From Chromobotia macracanthus (Eukaryota; Chordata; Actinopteri; Cypriniformes; Botiidae), in contig JAZGTH010000066.1 of NCBI GenBank assembly GCA_036877525.1, forward strand, positions 6,732,001 through 6,796,000: a stretch of DNA of 64,000 bases. The letters run 5' to 3'. The notes beneath the pieces are model-generated. The model was not told where the DNA came from. It worked only from the letters and a program-made list of their open reading frames with translations, and ran no database searches. The translations under genes and the position numbers were made by a program. How positions within the stretch are numbered: the first letter of the stretch is position 1; the number at the start of each line of letters is the position of its first letter. This document shows, piece by piece, positions 12,397 through 23,100 of the stretch.

Positions 12397-12642
12397 TACA
12401 AAGGGGTTCAAAAGATTGACCACCACTGAGTTAAAACCTAAAATAAACTTAGGAAATATAAAATGATTAAGCAATATTTAAGATTTTGCATTATTACTTA
12501 TTACTTGCGTTATTACTATGGCACTGATCAAACAAATTTGTAACATTGACCCATGTTAACAAATTTAGTTTTTACATATGGAAATATGTAATAAAAATTA
12601 AAAAGCATTTTGAGTGGTCTCAGATATTTGGATTCCACTGTA
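12397..12642. mobile_element. MITE-like element with Tc1/mariner-type inverted ends
   Basis: The left end tacaaaggggttcaaaagat is followed by tgaccaccact. The right end agtggtctcagatatttg is followed by gattccactgta. The reverse complement of the right end (TACAGTGGAATCCAAATATC, TGAGACCACT) aligns with the left end over about 33 bases. The consensus TACAGTGG-GTCCAAAAGTCTGAGACCACT is familiar from fish Tc1/mariner-derived MITEs. Length is about 246 bp with an AT-rich interior and no transposase. Confidence 0.7.
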
Positions 12643-13039
12643 AACACTTTCATATTTGTTACTTTTATTTTCCAGTGCTATATGTCTTATTCCTGATTAA
12701 AGCTGGCAGTTTTTCTGGCTAAAGACAAGATTCGAGGTTGTCAGCCCCTGATGTCACTGTGATCTTCACCTTGTGATGTCAGCTTAGTGATCATTAAACA
12801 AAAATTCAAAGGACACAGTGTAGTTCTCGACTGATTGAACATCAAAGCAGTGTTCTCAATTTCTTCATTTTTTCATCACACATGCTGCACACCATTCATT
12901 ATTTACATTTTATTTTGCAAAAGGATAAACCATTTCTCCCTGGTTAAAAACTATAGCTCTTATTGCAAGCAATTATGAGCACATATTTCATGCTGTTAAC
13001 AAGTCAAAAGTAGACCATAAGAAAAGACAAAGAAACAAA
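12643..13039. other. Intergenic sequence downstream of znf469
   Basis: AT-rich; holds an AATAAA on the minus strand at 12914-12909 that could serve as a distal poly(A) signal. Otherwise nothing recognised. Confidence 0.45.
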
Positions 13040-14175
13040 ACTGGTCAATGCACAAAAATTTAATAACCAAGTTTATATGATGCACTTTGTGATCCACTCA
13101 TGAGCCTTCAGTAGGCTCTGCTTTTTTCTTTCTTTACTCTTCATCTTTTGCACATTATTAAAATAGATCTTTGACATTACACATTGCACTGGAAATAATC
13201 TACCTACAATATTATACAATATACGATACATATAAACATAACAAAGCACCTTTTTCTCGTAAATAGGAATAATTAAAGAACTGGGGGACATATAGATGAT
13301 TGTGTGGGGTTTGTATATGAAAACATCAGTGCATGGGAAGAGTTCCTAAGGGTTTCATGCGCAAAAATTGTCCTTGTTAGCACCTGAGTTCATATTACAG
13401 ATGAAATGAAACTTAATGCAGTTTGGAAAAGAAAAGGCTATTCCTCTGCCCTCCTCTGAAAAGCTCAAATTAGGACACAAATGAACCATTTCTTTTGATT
13501 GATCTATACACAGTAATGTTTTTGTCATTTGCTCCAAAACTGCTGAGTACCAGCAATGATTTGTTTAATAATTGCTACATGTTCCCTTCAGTTTTAAGAC
13601 ATTGTGTTCACATTACACAAATAATAACAATAAAATAATATAGCACCAATTAGTGTTGATACAAAAGCTAATACTAATGAGTGTCTCCGCAATACAGTAA
13701 GGTAAAAGATTATGAAGAGTAATTCTCTGAAGCATATAAAATAGGCACACTGACATGAGCCAGACTTAGGATGTCCTTTGGTCCTGTTGCTAGGAAAACA
13801 TCTAAGAACATGTAATGTAAAAGTGTCATGCATTATTTGGAAAACAAATAGTTCATTTTCAAGTAAACCTTTTTTTTCCAAAAAAATTCTTTGCTGTTAT
13901 GAAATACAGTCTCATAGAGATAATGCTCAACTATAAAATAGAGAAAATAAACTTATCTGTAACCAACAAATTCATCTTATGTTCATAACTTTTGTTGTTG
14001 GTCTTCACATATATGTAAATACACATTTACAAGAGGAATACATTAAAGTGACTAAAGGAGTGAAATGATTTCACAGAGGAGGGCCATACAATCCTAGTCT
14101 CATGAATAAACTGCCGTAATCACATGTTTAGTGGATCACTTAATTACCTCCTCATTAATAGCATCCTTTACATCC
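13040..14175 (-). other. znf469: Probable 3'UTR of znf469
   Basis: Follows the TAA stop at 14178-14176. The sequence is AT-rich with no conserved reading frame. On the minus strand an ATTAAA hexamer lies at 13064-13059, followed by a CA about 10 bases on and then a T/GT-rich stretch (TTTTGTTTCTTTGTCTTTTC), a plausible cleavage and polyadenylation layout. A second ATTAAA at 13569-13564 could give a shorter form. An AATAAA at 12914-12909 could give a longer one. No AATAAA is seen closer to the stop. Confidence 0.5.
13059..13064 (-). terminator. Candidate polyadenylation signal (ATTAAA) of znf469
   Basis: This is the second most common vertebrate poly(A) hexamer. It has a downstream T/GT-rich element on the minus strand at about 13025-13045. 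Alternatives are ATTAAA at 13564-13569 and AATAAA at 12909-12914. The choice between them is not decided by sequence. Confidence 0.4.
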
Positions 14176-17100
14176 TTAATTAATAGATTCAGAAGTGTCC
14201 TTCCTTAAAGGAATTTTAAAACTAGTCAGTCTTTGGCCAAACAGTTGGCTGAGGAGGTTGTTTTGTGACTCTGCAGTACGATATGAGTGGGTCTCTATGG
14301 GTCGGACCCCTGGTTTTGGCCGTGATTTATTAACTGCATTATTCAGGGTGGACATTCTGGAAGAAGGGGAATGAATGGGTCTCCCAGGAATGCTCTTTTT
14401 CCCTTTGCAATCCCCATTGAAGTGACGTACAATCTCCACCTTTTTAGGTGAAAAACTATCTACAGAACCTTTCTTTAGTTGAAGGCCCAAATTAGAAGAC
14501 ACCATTTTGTTCTTGTAGACTATTTTATTACTGGTTGTGTCATCCTTTACAGATGTAAGCACTGGATAGTCATTGGGCAGATCCGTCTTTCTTTGTCCAT
14601 CAATATTTTCACACCTATTGGGTCTGAACTTCTTTTTGACCCTCGGGTCAATGCCAAGATTTTCCCTTGCAGTGGGGGATGGTGTTCTCTGAGAACTGTG
14701 AGGCATCTTTAATTCTTTCCTCTTCTTTTGTTGTCTGGCTGAGTCCTTGTCTTCACTTGTAGCTGAGCTGTGAGGGATATTGGTGTGACGTGACTGACTG
14801 AGTGCAGCATCAGTGGTACTAAGGCACTTTGGATTATTTTCAAAACCTTGTTTTAGATTGTCATCAGACCTGACTACAGTTATTTGCTTAACCAGACCAG
14901 TAGTTGGCTGTTCATAATGAAATGCTGTGTCAACATCTTGTTTATTCTCATTTCTCTTTATGGAGAATGACTCCTTGATTGTTTGATCCTGTTTCAATTG
15001 GTTTGTCTCACTTGAAGATTGCTTCATGCATGAGAGGTCAAAGTCATTGTAAGATGAGAGTACTTGTATGTCTTGATTTGGTAGGATTACATTCATTTGG
15101 CTGCATACTGGTATAGTTTGTGGATTTGAGTCCTGTGTTTCTGTCTGTTCAGTTGCACGTTCAAGGCTTACTGGTATGTTGTTTTCAAGTGTGTCTCTGC
15201 TGTCTTTGGTATTATTCTCAATTAAGTTATTCTCTGAAACTAACAACATAGTTGGAATTGCACAACAGTCATCTTCTATTTTAACATCACAAATTTCTGT
15301 CAGAGCTCCTTTATCGATGCTATTTAACTCTCTAGTCTCACAGTCCTGAGACAGAGAGCAGTTACTATCCTCTTCTTTAAGCTCAGTTGTGGGAAGCGTC
15401 TGTTCAGTAGAATCTTTTTGCACCAGACACTGTGGAATATCCCTGGCAACTTCAAGGAAGTCCTCTGCTACATCTTCAATTTTCACACTGGTATTTGTCT
15501 CGGTAGAAAGCTTATCAGTACTATTCAGTGGAGTGTCATCTGTGATGGGTAACATTGAATTCATACCTTGCATGTCAGTATGCTTGTTTAAGTTGAGTGA
15601 AACTTTACCAACATAGCCATTGTCTGAGCTGCTTTCGGTTGCCTTCCTCTTCTTACTTGGTGGCATGTCAGGTTTATCATCTTTTGAATTAAAAGGCTTG
15701 CAAGGTCTTACAACTCCCCTGAACTTGAAGATTTTGTTCCCTCCAGCAAGGTGTTTCTCCATGTGTCGATCAAACTGTTCCTTTTTGGAAAAGGTATAGT
15801 TGCAAGTGCTGCATATAAAGGACTTCTTGATTACATGCATGACATCAGCGCAGAGTTCACAAGTATACAGTGTAGTGTGTTTTGAATCTGGCTCATCTGT
15901 GTCCTCATGCTCATTTTTCAGGTGATCTTTAAGCTCCTTTGCTTCTTGGTAGGACACTGGACATTTGTTACATAGGAAAATCTTTTGCAAACTATGAACA
16001 ACTAAGTGACGCTGGAGCTTAAAGGGCTTTGGAAACTGCTTGCCACAATGGTGACAGTCCCTTGAAGGGTCTTTGCAATTAGGATGCATCTCAGCATTTT
16101 TTGAAGAGGTTTCTGCTTTAGGTAAAACCTCAAGTGTTGTCAGTGCGCAGTGTTTACCTCCTCCACCAATGTTCATTTTAGTCTTAAGAGCTGTGGAATC
16201 AAACTCATCTGTAAGCTTTGACTCCTGGCCATTACCATCTGATAAACATCTTCTCTCCTCTTTTGATGACTGGTTAACATTGTCTCCTTTTGCAGGTCTG
16301 CTGGATCTATGCTGCATTATTGAAGATATGAAATTCTTCACTGCATTTTCCTGCATAAAACACCCAGGCATGTCCAGGAGGGAACTTTGTGTCTGCCCTC
16401 TTCGTGCAAATTGTGATGCATGCTCACGCAGATGTTCATTGTACATCCAGACATCTGAGATTTCTTTCAAGCACATGCCACAAGTCCAAACACCAGCTTT
16501 ATTCTTGGCGTGTTTCTCCCTGAGATGGTCCCGAAGCTGTTCACGGGAGCTAAATTTGCGCTGGACACACATATAACAAGTTGGGGGAGGTGATGGATTG
16601 TGAGAGAGCTTGTGGAAATCCAGTTCACCCAAGGTGAGAAACCATGTAAAACACACTTTGCATTTATATTGTTTATCCTTAGGTTTCAGTCCAGGTTCAA
16701 TGCGTTTCCTGCACTTTCGCTCAATTGGCTTTTTGTCTAGTCTTACAGGGTCCATTATTTCAGCGTCTACAATAGGCTCAACCAATGGCATATCCATCCT
16801 AGGCTCAAAAAATGGTACAGGAAGCTGAATTGTAGTATTAAGGTTTGGCATCTCAATGCTTGGAGAGTGAGAGGCATCTTGGACACTGACCAGTCGGAGA
16901 GGGCAAGTTGTAGTAGAAATGTCTGGTTTACAATCTTGCTGAGAAACTGATGACACTGTGTTCTCCAAGACTGTACCTTGTGATTCATCCTGATGCACTA
17001 TGGGTTGTATAATTGTGTCCTCAGTCTCACATAAGAATTCTCTAATGCCAGTCTCCACATTTTCCTCAAAACCACGCTGATGATTTATTAGGTCATCATT

Positions 17101-20100
17101 TGAGTGACATGCGTTCTCTATTGCACTCTGGACTGTGCTTTTGTGGCACATCTCAAGCATGTTAGCATCATCCATTGATATGGTGTCATATTCACAGTGG
17201 TCATTTGTATCATTGGTAAACATTTGACCCATCTTGTTCTCTTTGGGCTCCTCATATTTATCAATAAAGGCATTAGTGGGAGGATACTCTAAAACGAAAC
17301 AGGACAGTTTTTGCTTTTTGTTGCTTTTCCCATAGACCCTTGCACATTTTTTCCTTTTCCTGTCATCATTTCTTGGGAATAATTCATCTTCAAAGACAAC
17401 CTTTAGATCAGGTCTGAGTCCTGAAGAACCAGTAAGTGTGTGACTGTCTTCTCTTGGAGAACAGTTCTCATGCTTGACATCATTAAGTGTATAATGGACA
17501 GCATCTGTGTGAACATATTTGTGATTAATATCACAAATCACATCATCATAGACAGCTCCTTTTTTATACAATGTAGAACGACTTGTAAAAGTAGATTCAC
17601 TCTCTTGCTGTTTGGTGCTGACAGTTTCTTTGCTTTTCTGTTCTTCACTCACTTCCTGATAGCTATGGCTGCTATTTAGGCCCTGCTTTTCAAGTGATGT
17701 AGGACAGTTTTGTTGTACCATTGAGGGGAAATTTGGAGAGATACCCTGCAATATATCCGTTTTAAGTATACTAAGCATTTCATCAGAAAAAGAGCCTTGC
17801 TTTACCAGTTTTGGAGCAAACATTTCACTGCTGATGTCCATATTGTTATTCTTTGCTGTGCTATTATTATTTGCTTTTTCATTTACAGGAGCCTGATCCA
17901 GACCATGATTTCCTGAGATATTTGACGTGCCAACATCACTTGTAATTCCTTCAAACATCATAGGTGGATCAACTTGCTTTCCGTGTCCAATTGAGATTTT
18001 ACTTATATCTGTATTCAGAAGAGCCCCTGGACCCATGGCATCCATGCTGTCTTTTAATGCTTTTTCCATTGGATGTGATACATGGTAAATAGACATGAAC
18101 GCTTGACTGCTTGTAGTTACATTTTCAATAGGAATCCCTTCTGCCTTTACTACATGTTTCATGGCTTTGTGTCTTTTCAGTCCAGGTAGAGTACGAAAGA
18201 ACATTGCACATATTTCACACTGAAACTTTCCTTGAACTGCATTCTGTGTACCACCCTTTTTAGATGAGGTTTTTGTTTCGCTTGGCTTTAAACACTGTCC
18301 TTCATTTTGGACAGGTGGACATGTACGATCAATGGATTTAGTTTTTTTCTCCTTATCCAGCATAGTGGATCTTACCAATGCATCATGCTCATTGGGTATC
18401 ATCTGATTGGTCAGGCTCTTAGAATCTTTCGTTAGAAGGCTGAGGTTCATATCCATGAAATCCGTTTCAAGTGGAACATGGCTAGCATTCATGTCACTTT
18501 GATTAAGTTTTGTGAACTGTACAGAGTCAACTGGAGTAACTTTATCAAAGTTATTGCATGAAGTTGGAATACTTGAATATTTAATATCATTGTGATTCAT
18601 ATTGTCATTCAGCGTGATATCAGGTATGTCAAGTCTAATCATGTGGCCCGGAATATTTGGCTTATGTTCATTTGTGTTATGAGGTGGGCTGGATGGCAAG
18701 AAATTGTCTGTGGAGGTTGATTTTATGTTGGACTGGTCTTCTCCTTTGTTTAAACATTTAGAGGTGAAGTTGTAGTCATTGAAACAGGTTTCACTGTAAT
18801 TCAGAGGGCTTAGTTTAAAATCATACAGTGTACCTTTACCTTGAGAGCCATCCAATGCTTCAGTACGCTCACAGGTCTCACCCAGAGGTTGTTTTGAGAT
18901 GCGGCCTACAGCCAACATTGTTCCAGGGCTAGACATTTTACTTTCTGTGATTTCTACTAAATCCAGATGGGGAATAAATGAATTATCCAACTCTGTTGCT
19001 GGTGAATCAAAACTATCTAAGGACCTGCCAGTATTTATGTCTTCTGAGTTTTTGTTATCCAAGGCTGGTCTGTTTTCACTCAATGCAGGGGTAATTGTGC
19101 TAAAATCATTCAAACCACCTGTACTGTTATCTCCTAGCTCAGAAGGGCTTTGAATAGAGTTGCAAGCAAACTCTTGGGGCGGAGTCACAGTTAAAAGTGT
19201 AGGACTCTGTTCAATGTTCTTTTGTTGATTCCTTTCACATTCTGATTGTGTAGGAAACAATGCAATATTAGGCATGGCTCTTTTCACACTGTCTGTACAG
19301 TCATGATCATCTTTAACCATAGAAATATGTTTAGGAGAAGCTACCTGTTGTGAATTTATTTCCAAAAACCCACTGTGTTGTGAATGTGTTGACAAATGGT
19401 CTTCAGTGCAAGGAGACTTGATACCAGAAAGGGATGGCTGGGTGTCCATATTAGAGGGATTGTCTATTGTTCCCCCTGTTATGTACGATGCATGTTTATT
19501 CCTTTTAGCAGATTCAAGCACTATTGCTGACTCTTTGTCATCATATTTGTATCTCTCTTGTACACACATAGTGTTTTCAGCTTTGGATGTTGTCAGTTTG
19601 GTGGTTTTGGTGAAGTGTATTCTTTGAGTAATATCCATAGAGTCTTTTACATCAAACATTGGATCACTCGCAGCTTTCTCAATTTGAGTAACAGAAGACT
19701 CACAATCATTGTGTTCATAAATGGAGACTGCAGACTTTTCTTTGTTTGATGAGTCCACAAAGCATTTAATTTGAGGACTCCCAAAGGAGCCCTCAGCAAG
19801 CTGTTGTTCATTAACAACTAATTCTTCATTATGATGAGTGACGTTATTACTCTCATGAAAAGTGGCTTTTGTTCCATTATCTGATTGTGATTGAGCAGTA
19901 TCACTGGCTGTTGACTCTTCTAGCTGACCTGAAAATGTGTTTGTCTCCATTGAGAACTCTGTCAGCTCTGCTTCTGAATTTTTAGATGTCACTTTTTTAG
20001 ACTCATCTTTGTGATCTGAATCTTCACTGTCTTTTTTGCCATGTTCCTCAAGAACCCCACACTCTTGATTAGGAGAAGAATGCGGTGATGTAAATCCTGA

Positions 20101-23100
20101 GGATAAAGAATCTGAGATCACTTCCAGGCTCTTCATTAGATTTTCTGTGTACATTTCATGTTCAAGCATCTCTTCTGACTTGCTGGTGGAAAGGTCCAAG
20201 AATTTCTTTTCAGCTTTGTCCTCTATATGCAGAGGTGAATGATTTTCTGTGTTTAAATCAGTAAGCCCTGTGCTGTCCTTTATATCCAAATGGTCATGTC
20301 CTGAATCATTTGGTGTGTTGATAGCAGAAGAATGTGTTGGAGTGTGAAGGCCTTGTTGTCCACACATTAACCCAAACTGGAGGGGGCTAGTCCATGGTAA
20401 ATCTGGTTCAGAGAACAGTGCCGACTGTGAGTCTGTTGGTGCAGCAATTGGTAAGTTCTCAGAGGCACAATTTATCTCCAAGCTACTGTCTTCATCTTCA
20501 CTTTCAGGGTCTAGTCTCAGTGGAGAGAATTTGCTCATGGTCAGCTGTTTTGGCAGCTCACTGCCTAATGGAGGAGGGCTGCTCAGCTTGGCTGTTTGAA
20601 GCTGACTCTCAAGCTCTGTAACAATCCTTTTTATTTCGAGATCATCAACTGATACATTGCTGTTGAGATTTGGATTGTAGTCCATTAATTTCTCTGGCAA
20701 AGAAAAGGGAACATGGTTAAAATTTGTCTTATTCTCATTTGAGTCTGAGTCATCTTTGTACTGAGAAATCTCATCTGGTAGCTCAGGAGTAACATCAACC
20801 ATCAGATTCCAGTCCCTCTGCTCCATGTATGGTGAGAATGATGATTCAAACAGTTCCTTCTTCTCTGCTGTGGTTTCTGATGGACTAAAGCTCTCTTTGG
20901 CAAGCGTAATATCTGGATAAAGATTGTTCTCAAAACCTCCCACTGAAAGGTCACCAAACATTGATGTTGTGTCAAAAGAAAGGGGTGACTTTATAAGACT
21001 CTGATCATGGTCTGAAGGGTAAGGCATTAGACATTGTCCGTCCTTCTGGGGTGAAGCATCATGGATTTTTGAAGGTGATAAACAGACTTTGTCCATGAGT
21101 GAAGGGCAGAGAGGTGGGGCTTCAGAGAATGGATCACTTGAGCTTCTTCTGGCTTCTTCTCTGGATGGATTGTCATTGTTGCTTTTCTCAAAAATGGCTC
21201 CTGAAGATTCAGAACTGTTTGTTCTCTTTTTGTGGGATTTACCCTTTGATGTAACACCATCTTTTTTTAGTTTAAAAACATGGCTAGATTCTCTATTGTT
21301 GGTGGTTTCAATTGGATTCAATGATATGCCAGACCCTCTGGGCGATGTTATATTTTTTGGATAATCTTTTTTGAATGGCTCTTCTGTGGTGGCAAGAATT
21401 CCTGTTTCAAAACCATAGTGGTCCCCTTTTTCCTCTATTTCCACTCTGGTTGTTTTGAATCTTGCCAGGCTGACAGTGCTTTTGGTCATTGTACGCTCAG
21501 ATGCAGTCTCTTCAGTCTTACAGATAATGCTCGAACATTTAGAAGTAGTGAAACTATCCTTGTGTTCAGTGAGTAATATCTTATCAGTGCTGTACCTTTT
21601 GGTATTTTTTGTGAAGGTCAAAGCCAGTGATGTGCTAGACTCTTTTCTTATCCTTGGCGGAGATTCCTCATACCCATTCAGCTCAAGAGAGTCGTGATCA
21701 TTCCTCTGTAGCTCAGTTTTTTTCTCAGAGTCTGAATCTGTATGATCAATGCTTTTGGGGCTGCTGATACTGTCGCTACAGATACTTATAGATGTGCTAA
21801 GTTCACTGCTTGTGGAAGACCTACTGCTCCGTCTGCGCAGCCTCTGGTGACCAGGGGTGTCTTTTATCAAAGAGGGAGATGTGTCTAAAGTTTTCTTAGC
21901 TTCAAAGCACTCATTTTTGTTTTGTTTCCATGCACTTTCCCGGTTCTTGTCAGCACGAATCCGTCCCTTGCACTCTTTAGTGTAAGTGTACTTGCAGCGA
22001 ATGCTCTGGCTAAGGCGTCCCTGGCTGGCTATCTTCACAGGCTCACAGTCCTCATCTGAGTCTGAAACATAGTCATATTCCCGAAAAGTGGGAGTCTGTA
22101 CTGCGGGAGTCACTCTCTCCATCACAAGTGAAAATTGCATGTTTTTAGTGCCTTTTACATGGAGCTTATGCAACTTGTTCTTTTGCTGAACAATTTTGTG
22201 AATAAGCTCTTTGCTCCAGCTTCCACCACCACTCCTTTTCCTTTTTCCTTCTGTTGTTATTGGTTTGTGAGCTGTAGGACTTCTGGTGACAGTAGTGGAT
22301 CTGGGACATGTTGTTTTAACTAATGCTGTGCTGCTTTGCAAGCTTTTAAGCCCACATCTTGCAGAAAATGTACTTGATAAAAGGATCTTGGAACCATAGT
22401 CATCTTCCTGTTCATTTTTTATTTCTGACTTTTTTGTTTCCCACTCAATGTGTCTGCTGGACTCTTGTGACTGGGACTCTCCTGGAGCGGTTTCTGTTTT
22501 AAGCCTTTCCTCATTCAGCATTGACTCATGTTCTTTAAAAGGGTTATCTGTGTGTTTGCTGTCAGAACTAAGGCTGTCTAAATCTGAATCAAATGGATAT
22601 TTGTCATTAGTTTTGCATGTTAACTCATTGTTAGTTCTTCCTTCGAACACTGTGGAGTCTTTGGTTGTCAAGGTCTGTCTTGTTGATGTACATTTAGTAG
22701 TGGTGAGGTCATCATCAACAAATGCATCAATGAAGCTGCTATCAATCTCTGCATTGTCTGACTGATAACCTAGTCCATTTAAAGCCTCTGTGATAAGGCT
22801 ATCTAGTTTAGGATCTTCCATCTCTAAATCAGGCAGGGGTGCAGATGGTAGCATCAGTTTCATTGGATCATCTTTTATATCTCCTTTTGTTTCATTGTCT
22901 GGCACAATCTCCCCATTCTTGTTCAGTCCAAGCAGAGACAGATGCAAATCTGAAGAACTCCGTAAAATTGCATAACTGGATCCAGATGACATGGCTTTTG
23001 TGTGGTCTGTCTGAAATTTTCTTATGTCCTCCACTTTTGGAACATCTTTTAAGTCATTTTGTGCAAATGTATGCTGTCCACAGTATTGCTTATGGTCAAG

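Noticed and set aside
16073..16576. 167-codon plus-strand frame opposite znf469
   Set aside because: Lies antisense within the giant coding exon; composition follows from the zinc-finger codons on the other strand and no protein family is recognisable.
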